DNA of 64,000 nt from Candidatus Obscuribacter phosphatis (GCA_001899315.1 MOYA01000001.1:745105-809104); one strand, 5' to 3'. Counted from the first letter of the stretch, positions 1-9,217 are shown. Numbers and translations are program-made. Notes: generated from the sequence alone by a model not told the origin.

Positions 1-90
1 GCCACTGCCTGTGGTGTGCTCATAGAAGTAGAAAGGAAGACAGGTCGCGCCCTTTCTATTGAAAGAATTCGATTCGAAGGTGATTCTTGA
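1..90 (+). CDS. C-terminal end of an unidentified protein (partial)
   Basis: Frame 1 is open from the first base of the window to a TGA at 88-90 and gives 29 residues ending in RIRFEGDS. Codon use looks like that of real genes here. The stop overlaps the next gene's TTG start in a TTGA arrangement, typical of translationally coupled operon neighbours. The fragment is too short to assign a family. It could also be chance open frame, but the exact start/stop overlap argues for a real gene. Confidence 0.5.
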   Translation, partial: ATACGVLIEVERKTGRALSIERIRFEGDS

Positions 91-1289
91 GCACGATTGC
101 AGATGAAAATGCGGCGTCAAGCCGGACTTCTGCCGCTCTTGCCGACCTGCATTTGCATAGCCACTTTTCTGATGGAACTTGGTCGCCTACTGCCTTAGTC
201 GAGCATGCTGTATCGAAAGGGATGCGCTACATCGCTCTTTCTGATCATGATACTGTGGAAGGTTTGGCCGAGGCAGAAGCCTGTCTTGCCCAATTCAATC
301 GGCAAAAACCCGGGTCTCTCGGCAATTCTCCAGAGGCATTCAGCAACTCCCCAGATCTCAGTAAGTCCCCAGCTTCCATCAGTAATTCTCCAGAGGCATT
401 CAGCAACTCCCCAGATCTCTGTAAGTCCCCAGCTTCCATCAGTAATTCCCAAGATTCTCTCAATAACTCTCCAGAGGCTCTCGGTAAGTCCCCGGTTTCT
501 ATACTTGCATCAGGCTCGTTGAGCGCAGCTAGTGGTCGCGTCCTGCCAAAGCTTATACCTGCTGTGGAAGTCAATACTGTCTATATAGATAAGCAAGGGC
601 GGCGCCAAGATGTCCACATTCTGGGCTATTTCCCAGATTTACATAGTTCAGCTCTCCATGAGCTTTTGGAGCGACAAAAGGCGGCTCGCTTTAGGCAATT
701 GGAAGAGACCATCGCTTTGATAAACGCCAGCTTGAGGAACTCGGGGTGTGGTCTTGCGCCCCATAGAGCCGTGGGTTTGCAAGATGTCCTGGCTGTATCT
801 GGTCCGGCGGCGCCGGGAAAGGCCCATTTGACCGAGGCGCTAGTGCGCTTGGGGCTAGCTAAAGACTTGATGGATGCCTATGAGCGATTTACTTCCTCCA
901 AGTCTCCCTGCTATGTCTATCGGCAGAGCGTCAGTCCTTTTGAGGCCTTGGAAGCCTTGCAGAAAGCAGGAGCCCTCACTTCTATTGCCCACCCAGGTCA
1001 AGGCGCCTATATGAAAGAACTCTTGCCCGAGCTTGTTGCCGCCGGCTTGTCCGGCATAGAAGCCTACCACCGGGTTCATGACGAGCCGCTGGTGCATTAC
1101 TATGAGAATTATGCCGACGCCCAAGGACTGCTAGTCACAGGCGGTTCAGATTGTCATGGGCCCTATCTCGATAAAGAGAACGGCACTTTCTATCCATCTA
1201 CTATGGGAGCGATCAAGCTACCAGAGGAGAGACTGAAGAGATTCTTGGCTAGTAGTCCAATTGGCTACTGCGAGACTTTATCTATTTGA
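87..1289 (+). CDS. PHP-domain phosphoesterase, RNase AM/YciV-like, with in-frame repeat insertion
   Basis: Predicted metal-dependent phosphoesterase of 400 residues. Visible PHP motifs in order are DLHLHSHFSDG (20-30), SDHD (52-55), the metal-ligand glutamate in AVEVN (about 161), HILGYF (177-182), AHPGQ (301-305) and GGSDCHG (352-358). The central HLTEALV and later VSPFEALEAL segments match the YciV/TrpH (RNase AM) branch, whose studied members trim RNA or nucleotides from the 5' end; substrate here is inferred. Between the second and third motifs lies a Ser/Pro/Asn-rich tandem repeat at residues 80-139 that family members normally lack. The start is TTG, overlapping the upstream stop. The 3' end overlaps the convergent neighbour by 25 bp. 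Confidence 0.85.
   Translation: MSTIADENAASSRTSAALADLHLHSHFSDGTWSPTALVEHAVSKGMRYIALSDHDTVEGLAEAEACLAQFNRQKPGSLGNSPEAFSNSPDLSKSPASISNSPEAFSNSPDLCKSPASISNSQDSLNNSPEALGKSPVSILASGSLSAASGRVLPKLIPAVEVNTVYIDKQGRRQDVHILGYFPDLHSSALHELLERQKAARFRQLEETIALINASLRNSGCGLAPHRAVGLQDVLAVSGPAAPGKAHLTEALVRLGLAKDLMDAYERFTSSKSPCYVYRQSVSPFEALEALQKAGALTSIAHPGQGAYMKELLPELVAAGLSGIEAYHRVHDEPLVHYYENYADAQGLLVTGGSDCHGPYLDKENGTFYPSTMGAIKLPEERLKRFLASSPIGYCETLSI
324..503 (+). repeat. 60-bp in-frame tandem repeat inside the PHP gene
   Basis: Two nearly identical 60-bp copies (324-383 and 384-443) are followed by a degenerate third copy. Each copy encodes about NSPEAFSNSP plus DLSKSPASIS, so there is a 30-bp (ten-residue) sub-period. 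The first two copies differ at very few bases, implying recent duplication. Confidence 0.9.
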
Positions 1290-1738
1290 TTTGAGAGTGT
1301 ACCGGTCTCGACTTCTCCGATTTGGCTCCAGGCTACTTTGCCAGCTTTATCGAGAATAACCTGGAACGGTATATAGCCTTTGTAGTGGTTCTTGATGAGA
1401 GCCTTGGCTGCCGAACCGGAAGGATGATCAACGTCTATCAATATAAACTTGACTGGCTTACCGGCTTGCGAAGTCTGTTTGTAAAGGTCGACTACTCGCT
1501 TGGCTTGCCGATTGACATTGAGGTCACCGGACGCGCCGAAGAAAATCAGGGCTGGCTTGCCCGGCTCTACGTCGACATCTTCCATTTTGCTTGCTTCGAT
1601 TGGGAAGCCGCTATCGGTGTCCTGGCTAAACGAAATACCTTTCTTCAGCTTGAGTTCTTCTGCCGCTTGTGAAAGAGTCGGCAAGCCCATAGCGATGGTC
1701 AAGGCGGCTAAGAATGCCAGATTGCGTTTAGTAGTCAT
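1265..1738 (-). CDS. exported thioredoxin-fold-like protein lacking CXXC
   Basis: 157 residues with a clear signal peptide (hydrophobic core about 6-20, predicted cleavage near SQA/AEE). The remainder looks thioredoxin-like: PALIFFGASGD at about 80, an alpha/beta segment FILIDVDHPSG, and YIPFQVILDKAGKVAW, which resembles the cis-proline strand and following hairpin of thioredoxins. The position that normally carries WCxxC reads FFGASGD, so both redox cysteines are absent and disulfide exchange is not expected. The last 25 bp overlap the convergent PHP gene. Function unknown; a structural or binding role in the cell envelope is a guess. Confidence 0.6.
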   Translation of the reverse strand: MTTKRNLAFLAALTIAMGLPTLSQAAEELKLKKGISFSQDTDSGFPIEASKMEDVDVEPGKPALIFFGASGDLNVNRQAKRVVDLYKQTSQAGKPVKFILIDVDHPSGSAAKALIKNHYKGYIPFQVILDKAGKVAWSQIGEVETGTLSNQIDKVSQ

Positions 1739-1821
1739 GGCTAGCTAGTTTTCATCCTCCTGTCACTGCACATGCTGTAATTGACTGCTTGCTGCTCAAT
1801 TTGTTCCGCATTATGAGCTCT

Positions 1822-2211
1822 TTAGTGAAAGTCGCTCGCCTTGAGATTATGCACGAATTTCGACCAGCGGTGTTGTTCATAACTATGGCTATATTCAACC
1901 AAGCTTGACAAAAGTCTTTTGCCCGATTCGGAGGCGCCGGTGAAAACCAAGGTAAATCGGTCTTTTTCTTTGGCGGTGGTTATGCCATAGGTCTTGTGGA
2001 AGGTTTCTATAGCTTCACTAGGCAAAAATACCAAGTCTCGATTGCTCAATTGCTCTGGTTTTCTGCCAATTGCAATTTCTAATTGGATAACTTGATCGAC
2101 CGGCTTGGCCGGTTCGGCGTTCAGTCTATCCCAGAGCCATGCCGACAAAGCCTGACCAGCTGGCAGGCTTGGGTTGTTGTGCAGATACTGGGCAAAGGCT
2201 TCTAAAATCAA
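1822..2211 (-). CDS. conserved-looking hypothetical protein, 129 aa
   Basis: I do not recognise this protein. It is soluble, mixed charged, with no signal peptide or membrane segment. The TTG start at 2211 is preceded by a strong AGGAGG Shine-Dalgarno about seven bases upstream, which supports this start. The middle (about 65-100) carries LPSEAIETFHKTYG and RFTLVFTGASESGKRLL; the last resembles no known P-loop. It sits on the minus strand upstream of the redox-like gene with an 83-bp gap and could be cotranscribed with it. Confidence 0.6.
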   Translation of the reverse strand: MILEAFAQYLHNNPSLPAGQALSAWLWDRLNAEPAKPVDQVIQLEIAIGRKPEQLSNRDLVFLPSEAIETFHKTYGITTAKEKDRFTLVFTGASESGKRLLSSLVEYSHSYEQHRWSKFVHNLKASDFH

Positions 2212-2617
2212 GGGGCTTCCTCCTGAAGCGAATATATCATAGTAGTCAGGAGGACGTGCCCGCTTGGCTAGCGGCGGTTGTGTGAAGAATTAAAAATGAG
2301 CAAGAAGTCCGAAATTTCATCGCTTTCAAAGCCGATTTTCCGGGCGGTGCTTTGCAATCGGGTTCTAGCTGCTTGCCCTTTCTCGACCGGTCAGACTTAG
2401 ACACTCCGACTTACATATAAAGATGTCAGTACTTGATTAGCGAAATACTTCAGTAATTTTAAGTTCAGATTTCTATATATAGGTTCAAGAGGCTATATAA
2501 TTGGAGCACTTGAGGACGCATTTTGCTCAAGACCCCTTTACTTTATTAAAGTAGTTTGAGTCGCACCAGCGCGAGCTTTGCAGTGCTGGATCAGAGTCCT
2601 CAGTCGTTGAAAAAATT
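2212..2617. other. intergenic region between divergent genes (406 bp)
   Basis: No convincing gene is visible. The right half is AT-rich with several TATA-like stretches and probably contains the promoter of the radical SAM/RNase E operon. The best -10 candidate is TATAAT at 2496-2501, without an obvious -35. The left part upstream of the 129-residue gene holds nothing I can name. Confidence 0.5.
2496..2501 (+). promoter_or_regulatory. candidate -10 element upstream of the radical SAM gene
   Basis: A perfect TATAAT lies 116 bp before the annotated TTG start. No good TTGACA-like hexamer is found 16-18 bp upstream, so this is a suggestion only. Confidence 0.3.
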
Positions 2618-5569
2618 TTGACCGCCGCTGCGGTTGGGAGTGTAGTCATAGTTAGCACTGAAGCCTTGCTTAGAAGTTCGGGCTCTAAACATACAGAAAG
2701 CAACTCTGCCGAGTCGATTGCAAGACGACTCAGAGAGGATTTTTTGCCCCGGGTGAATAAACCAGGGCAGTACCTCGGTAATGAATGGGGCGCGCGCAGG
2801 AAGAGTTTTTCAAGTAGCCGGGTAAGAATGGCTCTTGCTTTTCCAGACCTGTATGAGCTTGGTATGTCCAATTTTGGGCTGAAGATACTCTATCAACTGA
2901 TAAACGATATAGACGGCTATATGGTTGATAGAACTTATGCACCGGCTGGTGATATGGAAGCCTTGATGCGAGCCGAGCACTTGCCGCTTTTTGCTTTTGA
3001 ATCAAAAGAGCCGGTGCAGCATTTCGATTTGATCGGTTTTTCCCTGCAATATGAGCTCACCTATACCAATGTCCTTAACATGCTTGAGCTGGCTGAACTG
3101 CCTCTGAGAGCTTGTGAGCGCAAGACTATTTTCCCCTTGGTTTTCGGAGGCGGGCCCTCTGCCGTTAATCCCGAACCGATGGCGCCATTTCTTGATTTCT
3201 TTGTAATTGGCGATGGTGAAGAAGCCTTGCCTGCAGTAATGCGCCAAATCGACCAGTTTAAGCAAGAGGTTTATCCGACTCTAGACTTAGACAAAATGTC
3301 TTTTGCTGCTGTGCAAGCAGTTCGCAATTTACTTTTGGCTCGTCTGGCTTGCACCGTATCTGGTGTTTATGCGCCGCAGCTCTATACCTTCAATCCCACT
3401 GAGCACCCGGTTAAACCAAGAGCTCTAGCCGAACTGCGTCAGATTGCTCAAAATGAATTGACTGCTTGCGGTATTGATGCCCAAGCTCTTTTGGCTCTTC
3501 CTTATTTTGATCTCTTTGAACCAGGCAAAGAAGCTCAGTTGCCGGAAAGAGTAATGCGTCAAGTAGCTCCTCTTTTGCCCAGTAACCAACCGACCCGTAA
3601 TCTAGTTCCTTATTTGGCACTGGTGCACGATCGCGAAGTGTTGGAAGTGAGACGCGGCTGCGACCGGGGCTGTCGTTTTTGTCAGCCTGGCTATACTTTT
3701 TTGCCTGTGCGTGAGCGCTCGGCTGAAGAGCTGGTGGAGCTCTCCAAGCAGGCTTTGAAGAATTCGGGACACGAAGAGTATTCTATGCTTTCACTTTGTG
3801 TGTCCGACTATACTAGTCTTTATGACAGCGTGCGAGCACTCAACAGAGAGCACGCTCATAAGCGTACTTCGCTCTCTTTCCCGTCGCAGAGAGCCGACCG
3901 CATGAACTTGGATGTGGCGGAAGAACTGAAGACAGTTCGCAAAAGTGGTATTACACTGGCGCCTGAAGCCGGTAGTGAAAAACTAAGAGCTGTTATCAAC
4001 AAAGGGCTCAAGCACGAACAAATTATCAATGCCATAGACTCGGCATATGAAGCCGGTTGGCAGTCGGTCAAGCTCTATTTTATGTGTGGTCTGCCTTTCG
4101 AAGATGATGATGACCTTGCCGGCATCATTGCTATTTTGAAAGAAGCTACAGTGCATGCCCGTCTCAAACGTAAGGCTGAGCCGGCAAAGTATAGAAGAGA
4201 TCTGGAATTGACTTGCACCATTTCTAATTTCGTACCTAAGCCGTTTACGCCGTTTCAGTGGTTCCCTCAAGTTTCCCCGGAAGAATTCGCCAGAAAACAT
4301 AGTGTTCTGAGGGCGAAGTTGAAAGAGTCTGGTCTGCGCAATGTACAGCTCAATGTCACAGGCCCGCAAATAAGTCTGCTTGAGGCTGTGATTTCGCGCG
4401 GTGACAGACAGACCGGCGAGATGATCTTGGAAGCTTTCAAACGTGGTTGTGTTTTTGATGCTTGGGATGAGCATCTCAAGCCCGAGATTTGGCATCAGGT
4501 GGCAGAGCATTTTGGTACCACTCTCTTGGCTGAAGCTGCTAAAGATAGACCGGTAGGCAGTATGCAGGCTTACGATATCGTGCATATTGGTCTCCATCAC
4601 TGGTGGCTTGTGCGTGAATGGGAAAAGGCCGTCAAGGAAGTTGAAACCGCTGCTTGCACAGAGAATACCTGCCATGCCTGCGGTATCTGTACCGAGCTTG
4701 ATACCAATCATGTCTTAGCTAATCCCAGTCCGGTCACACTCAAGAAGAATCCTTTTGTCAAAGAATTGAATGCCAACAAGAGTGATGAAGACTCACATCC
4801 TTCGCTCTTTTTCTTGGCGCCCGCCACAAACTCTCAGAGCCAAAGAGATGAAAACTCTCAAGACTCTGAACAGTCTGAACAATCTAGAAATACAGGCAAT
4901 GTCAAAATCAGAGCTGTGTTCAAGAAGGTCGACGACTTGCGTTTCATCGGTCACTTAGATCTGCAAAATCTATTTATCAGAGCGCTGCGCCGAGCCGAAA
5001 TTAAAATGAGCTATACCCAGGGCTTCAATCCTTCGCCCAAGCTCTCTGTGGCTGCACCGTTGCCGCTTTTCCAAGAAGGTTTGGGCGAACTTATAGATGT
5101 TGAGGTGGCGGAGGCTATCACTGCCGACCAGTTTATGGAGCGCCTCAATCGTGAATTACCGCCGGAGGTGCAAATACTTTCGGCTTTCCAAATCGGCAAA
5201 GATCTTGCCGAAAATAAGAAGTCTCTGCCTTCCCTTGTGGGCAGGGCCAGATATAGGGTCGACTTGGTTCGACCGGCTGAAATTGAACAAGACAAGCTTT
5301 CGAGGCTCAGTGCCCGAATAGAAGAGATATTGGGTTTGGGTGAGCTCAATATTGATGGAAAGAAAAATTTGAGACCTTTGATTCACCTGATCAAACTACA
5401 TGATTTAGCCACGCCGACTCCCTGGTTGGAGCTTGAGCTGGCGACCGGCTCGTCGGGACACTTAAAGCCTCAAGATCTTTTGGCTTTGCTTAGTTCCGAA
5501 CTCACTTTTCATGTGACCAGACTAGAGATGCTTTCTCTAGATGGTGAGCCCCTGGTTCCGCAAAAATAA
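2618..5569 (+). CDS. B12-binding-type radical SAM protein fused to a TIGR03936 domain (TIGR03960/DUF2344)
   Basis: 983-residue two-part protein. Residues about 30-680 match the TIGR03960 radical SAM family, with the [4Fe-4S]-binding CX3CX2C as C348, C352, C355 (CDRGCRFC) after an N-terminal cobalamin-binding-like region. A second cysteine cluster (CTENTCHACGIC) lies near 680. After a Ser/Asn/Gln-rich linker (about 720-760, itself a short repeat), residues about 762-983 match TIGR03936 (KIRAVFKKVDDLRFIGHLDL). The reaction is not established for this family; tRNA or rRNA modification is often suspected. RNase E/G starts 18 bp downstream, a linkage seen in Cyanobacteria and Firmicutes. The TTG start at 2618 is uncertain; homologous sequence begins only around RYLGNE-like GQYLGNEWG. 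Confidence 0.88.
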   Translation: MTAAAVGSVVIVSTEALLRSSGSKHTESNSAESIARRLREDFLPRVNKPGQYLGNEWGARRKSFSSSRVRMALAFPDLYELGMSNFGLKILYQLINDIDGYMVDRTYAPAGDMEALMRAEHLPLFAFESKEPVQHFDLIGFSLQYELTYTNVLNMLELAELPLRACERKTIFPLVFGGGPSAVNPEPMAPFLDFFVIGDGEEALPAVMRQIDQFKQEVYPTLDLDKMSFAAVQAVRNLLLARLACTVSGVYAPQLYTFNPTEHPVKPRALAELRQIAQNELTACGIDAQALLALPYFDLFEPGKEAQLPERVMRQVAPLLPSNQPTRNLVPYLALVHDREVLEVRRGCDRGCRFCQPGYTFLPVRERSAEELVELSKQALKNSGHEEYSMLSLCVSDYTSLYDSVRALNREHAHKRTSLSFPSQRADRMNLDVAEELKTVRKSGITLAPEAGSEKLRAVINKGLKHEQIINAIDSAYEAGWQSVKLYFMCGLPFEDDDDLAGIIAILKEATVHARLKRKAEPAKYRRDLELTCTISNFVPKPFTPFQWFPQVSPEEFARKHSVLRAKLKESGLRNVQLNVTGPQISLLEAVISRGDRQTGEMILEAFKRGCVFDAWDEHLKPEIWHQVAEHFGTTLLAEAAKDRPVGSMQAYDIVHIGLHHWWLVREWEKAVKEVETAACTENTCHACGICTELDTNHVLANPSPVTLKKNPFVKELNANKSDEDSHPSLFFLAPATNSQSQRDENSQDSEQSEQSRNTGNVKIRAVFKKVDDLRFIGHLDLQNLFIRALRRAEIKMSYTQGFNPSPKLSVAAPLPLFQEGLGELIDVEVAEAITADQFMERLNRELPPEVQILSAFQIGKDLAENKKSLPSLVGRARYRVDLVRPAEIEQDKLSRLSARIEEILGLGELNIDGKKNLRPLIHLIKLHDLATPTPWLELELATGSSGHLKPQDLLALLSSELTFHVTRLEMLSLDGEPLVPQK

Positions 5570-5587
5570 CGTGTTTAGAGGAAACGT

Positions 5588-7627
5588 ATGAGAAAGTCAA
5601 TCGTAATTTCAGAGCAGGACAATATTGCTGCCTTGCTCGAGAATGACCGGGTTGTCGAGTTTTTCGTCAATAGAGGCGAACTCTTGCTCGGTGATATCTA
5701 TACCGCCACAGTAGAGAATATTCTGCCTGGTATTGATGCTGCTTTCGTCAATCTCGGCAAAGACAAGATGGGCTTCTTGCATGCCAATGATGTGCCGGGG
5801 CAAGGACCGCTTAAAGAGCGCCTAGTGCCCAAGCAGAAACTCTTGGTGCAGATAACCAAAGAACCTACTGGTCACAAAGGACCGCGAGTTTCTACCGCAA
5901 TCAGTTTGCCCGGTCGTTTTCTGGTCTTGGTGCCGGAAGAGCGTGGCGTCAGTATTTCAAGAAGAATTTCGGAAGCTAGAGAGAGAGCCCGTCTGAAAGC
6001 CGTGGTCAATCTCATGAAACCTCCCGGCGTTGGTCTCATTATTCGTACAGAAGCTAAGGGTCAGGGAGATCAAGAGCTATACGAAGATTTTGAACAACTT
6101 TGGGATCGTTGGCAGACAATAGTTTCGGAAGCTGAAGCTTCAATTGGGCCAACTCTTATATATAGAGATCAAGATTTGTTGTTCCGGGTCATTCGTGATG
6201 CTTATTCACATGAAGTGACCGAGATCATTACCGATAGTCCAGAAGGGCAAAGACGCGCTCAAGAGTATCTGGCAGGTTGGGCTCACAAGCAGACCAAGGT
6301 GATTTTCCATACAGCCGAAGAAAATCTATTGCTTTCCAAAGGCATAGACAAAGAAATCGAAGCAGCCCTCTCCAATAGAGCAGAGTTGCCCTCCGGCGGA
6401 CACCTAGTCATTCAGCCCACCGAGGCTCTCACCGTTATCGACGTTAACTCTGGTCGTTTCACCAGTTCGCGCACCCAGGCCGAGACCGTACGCCGTACCA
6501 ACCTGGAAGCGGCTCAAGAGATTCCGCGTCAGCTGAGATTGCGAAACATCGGCGGTATGGTCATAGTCGATTTCATCGATATGGATAGCCGCAAAGACCA
6601 GCAGCAAGTTTTGGAAGCTTTCCAGCGCGCCCTCGAAGAAGATCGAGCCAAGCCCCAAGTTGGTCAGCTATCAGATCTCGGTCTAGTGGAATTGACTAGA
6701 CGTAGACAAGGGCAGAGCCTGCGCGAATTGTTCACCAGACCTTGCACAAGCTGTCTCTCTCATGGCGTAGTGCCGGCGCTGGAACTTGGCCCGCCCGAAG
6801 ATAGAAGGGTAATCACCTTCAAGAGTAAGGAAGACGAGCCGGTCAGCCGCAAGAATCGCAATAAGAACCGCTTGCAGCAGCCGCTTAAATCTGCCACTGC
6901 CTATGGTGGAAGAATCATGCCCGCTCCTCTAGATGAAGAAGAGCTGGAAGCTGAAGCAGCCCTTGAGTTAGATGATGTGCCGGAAGAAATTTTGGAAATG
7001 ATGCCGGAAGATCTTCTCGATGCCAGAGCACAGGGGAAGCCACACTCTAAGCCGGTAAGCTTTGAAGATGATGAAGAGAATGGCGAAGCTGAAGAAGTGA
7101 CTATCGAGTTGAAAGCCGATGTATTTCAACCCAAGAAAGCACTTTATGAAGATGGCTTGACCGAAGATGCAGATGAGGAACCAGCTTCCGATTTGGCTTC
7201 AGACCTGGCTAAGAGCGTTTCTGCTGTAGAGAGCGTCTATCAGGAGCTGGATCTTGATAGTGAAGGTTTGACCGCCACTATCGAGGCTGAAGTAGCCGAC
7301 GAAGAGCATGAAATCGCTTCTCAGGCAGGCAGCCAAGCTGAGCCTGCTATCCAATACGAAGTAGAAAGCCCTTATTCGGCTGAAGTAGACCCTGTTACAG
7401 GTGTCTATCGCTTGAAGACTAAGAGCGATGATATCGAATCTGGTGCCGGCGATTCTAATTCTAAAGCCATGTCGGCTGAAGAACCGGTTTCGGTGGCAGT
7501 GCAGTCTGAAGCTCTCAGCGACTATACACCTAATTTCACTCTGCAAAGGGAAGAAGTGAGCCAGCTCACCTTGCCTGCTTTCCAGGCTGACACTCAAAGC
7601 GAGTCTCAGGAAGAAGGTCAAGAGTAA
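5588..7627 (+). CDS. rne: ribonuclease E/G
   Basis: Endoribonuclease that processes rRNA and starts mRNA decay. 679 residues: an N-terminal S1-containing RNA-binding region (about 30-120), RNase H-like and 5'-sensor region, then the DNase I-like catalytic core with TVIDVNSGRF (about 281) and IVDFIDMD (about 327), whose aspartates bind Mg. The Zn-link CTSC lies near 398 in place of the usual CPxC. After about 410 the protein is acidic, repetitive and probably disordered (rich in Glu, Asp, Ala), as in RNase E tails that act as scaffolds. Length lies between RNase G and E. coli RNase E, like cyanobacterial enzymes. An AGAGGAA ribosome site precedes ATG. A strong terminator follows. Confidence 0.93.
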   Translation: MRKSIVISEQDNIAALLENDRVVEFFVNRGELLLGDIYTATVENILPGIDAAFVNLGKDKMGFLHANDVPGQGPLKERLVPKQKLLVQITKEPTGHKGPRVSTAISLPGRFLVLVPEERGVSISRRISEARERARLKAVVNLMKPPGVGLIIRTEAKGQGDQELYEDFEQLWDRWQTIVSEAEASIGPTLIYRDQDLLFRVIRDAYSHEVTEIITDSPEGQRRAQEYLAGWAHKQTKVIFHTAEENLLLSKGIDKEIEAALSNRAELPSGGHLVIQPTEALTVIDVNSGRFTSSRTQAETVRRTNLEAAQEIPRQLRLRNIGGMVIVDFIDMDSRKDQQQVLEAFQRALEEDRAKPQVGQLSDLGLVELTRRRQGQSLRELFTRPCTSCLSHGVVPALELGPPEDRRVITFKSKEDEPVSRKNRNKNRLQQPLKSATAYGGRIMPAPLDEEELEAEAALELDDVPEEILEMMPEDLLDARAQGKPHSKPVSFEDDEENGEAEEVTIELKADVFQPKKALYEDGLTEDADEEPASDLASDLAKSVSAVESVYQELDLDSEGLTATIEAEVADEEHEIASQAGSQAEPAIQYEVESPYSAEVDPVTGVYRLKTKSDDIESGAGDSNSKAMSAEEPVSVAVQSEALSDYTPNFTLQREEVSQLTLPAFQADTQSESQEEGQE

Positions 7628-7708
7628 GGAGAGAGCTCGGTTTAGAAATATCCCGAGCAATCGAAAGAGTCGTCTGAAAAATGGCTCAAGTCAAAGAGCT
7701 TGTCTGAT

Positions 7709-7747
7709 GGAAAAAGCCCGGTGTTCTTAAAACACCGGGCTTTTTCC
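7709..7747. terminator. bidirectional intrinsic terminator
   Basis: A perfect inverted repeat (7709-7725 with 7731-7747) has a GC core GCCCGGTGTT and a five-base loop, flanked by A5 on the left and T5 on the right. It can end rne on the plus strand and the opposing 443-residue gene on the minus strand. Confidence 0.9.
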
Positions 7748-7786
7748 GTAGCCATAAATGAATGAATAACTTAATGCCAATAAAAA

Positions 7787-9118
7787 CTAATTGCGCTTTT
7801 GCTTGGCCATCGAAAGGCTATAACCAAAACGGGCTCCCGGTGCAGTCATTTCTGGTTGCAATAGACTTGCTTCTACCCGGGCTTGCGGATCGACCTGGAA
7901 TAGTTTGTAGATGTCGTTGGGATCTTGGGTAAAGATCTGCTCTTCGACAAAGAAACATCCACCAAACCTACCTCTATGCACAAAGACCAGATAGGTCGAT
8001 TTTGTGCTCGGTAGTGTTATAGCTAAACAAGCGGTGCTGCCATTTTGAGTGAAATAGGTCATGAAGAAATCAAACTGGCTTTTGGCATCCATTCCTTCTG
8101 TGCGCTCCACCGGGAAGCCCAAGAAGAGAGCAGACATAGCCACGGTAACATCTTCAGGCAGGTCGTAGACACTGACTACAGCATCAGTTGCTTCTAGGTC
8201 ATTGAGCATACTGGTTAATGACTCTTCGGTCGGTCTTGCTTCGGGTGAAGACTTGCAGCCATAAATGCAACCTACTGCCTTACCCTTGTATAGCAAAACA
8301 GCAGAGCGGGATAACTGCTGCTCTGAGGTGCATTTCATACAACCTGTGCGCATCCCGCCTTCTAGGTCGGTGATCAGCCATTCCAGGTCATAATCTTTCA
8401 TCTGATAAACACTGAGCGACTCTTGATCTACTGGCGGCATAACCAGGTCGATAGCCCGTCTTAGTCTAAATCTTTTCGTGGGAGTCTGTTCTACCGGTGC
8501 CTGCCATTGGCTTTCGGCAAAGGCGCTGTGTCCACCCTGGGCATAGTCGGTACTTTCTTGCTGATAATTTTGATAAGCTTCGGCAGGAGCCTGAGTGTAT
8601 TCGGTGCCCATTTGATATTGCTGATAAGCCTGCATGTCTTGCTGAGCATCACTGGGCATCTGATTTTCGGCATAACTATTAGAGCCATTAGCGCCGTAAC
8701 TGTTAGATCCATAAGCTTCGTTGGCATCAGGGGAGGGCGGCGCAAAGGGCGATTGAGTCTGGCCCATGGCTTCTTCCTGATAATTTCCCTGAAAGCCACC
8801 TTGCGAGGTTGCTTGCTGATCGGGGTTTTCCAGCTCTTCCAGCCAGTTCTTAGAGGATTTGACCGGCAGCGATGCGCCTTTTCCTATGGTTCCAGAAAAC
8901 AAGGGAGAAAGAAGGATGCGGTTATTGTGAACACATACGAACTGAGCCAGAACTTCTTCCCCTGGCTGATGATTCGCCGCAGTCTGTATAAATCCGGGCA
9001 GGTTGTCTTTAGGAATCAAGACGGCATAGCCGCCCGATTCGGCCTTCATGACCTTACAAACTACGTTTTGACCAGCTTTGTACCCTGTTACTTTCCAGGG
9101 ATTTATTGGTCTTGACAT
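7787..9118 (-). CDS. unknown protein: OB/S1-like N-terminus, prion-like Q/Y/N segment, conserved C-terminal domain
   Basis: 443 residues in three parts. Residues 1-75 (PWKVTGYKAGQNVVCKVMKA, then ILLSPLF) look like a small beta-barrel of S1/OB type. Residues about 95-210 are low complexity, rich in Gln, Tyr, Asn, Ser and Ala. Residues about 215-443 form a folded domain with GCMKCTSEQQ, GKAVGCIYGCKS and a C-terminal GGCFFVEEQ; a possible sensor or effector domain similar in feel to DUF4388/PATAN-type regions, but I cannot assign it. It is the last gene of the minus-strand uvrA-fur-feoA run and converges on rne. Function unknown. Confidence 0.75.
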   Translation of the reverse strand: MSRPINPWKVTGYKAGQNVVCKVMKAESGGYAVLIPKDNLPGFIQTAANHQPGEEVLAQFVCVHNNRILLSPLFSGTIGKGASLPVKSSKNWLEELENPDQQATSQGGFQGNYQEEAMGQTQSPFAPPSPDANEAYGSNSYGANGSNSYAENQMPSDAQQDMQAYQQYQMGTEYTQAPAEAYQNYQQESTDYAQGGHSAFAESQWQAPVEQTPTKRFRLRRAIDLVMPPVDQESLSVYQMKDYDLEWLITDLEGGMRTGCMKCTSEQQLSRSAVLLYKGKAVGCIYGCKSSPEARPTEESLTSMLNDLEATDAVVSVYDLPEDVTVAMSALFLGFPVERTEGMDAKSQFDFFMTYFTQNGSTACLAITLPSTKSTYLVFVHRGRFGGCFFVEEQIFTQDPNDIYKLFQVDPQARVEASLLQPEMTAPGARFGYSLSMAKQKRN

Positions 9119-9217
9119 TCTGGTTCCCTTGAGTGCGCAGATGCGCCTAAGCCATAAATAGATAGACTTCTATTTTATTCCCCGGCAGGGTCAAATCCAA
9201 GCGTTTTTTTGGGCTTC

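Noticed and set aside
3983-4711. Long minus-strand frame of 242 codons
   Set aside because: It lies wholly inside the radical SAM gene, with no ribosome site and no recognisable motif.
8507-9115. 202-codon plus-strand frame
   Set aside because: Antisense shadow of the Q/Y/N-rich part of the 443-residue protein; low-complexity DNA keeps opposite frames open.
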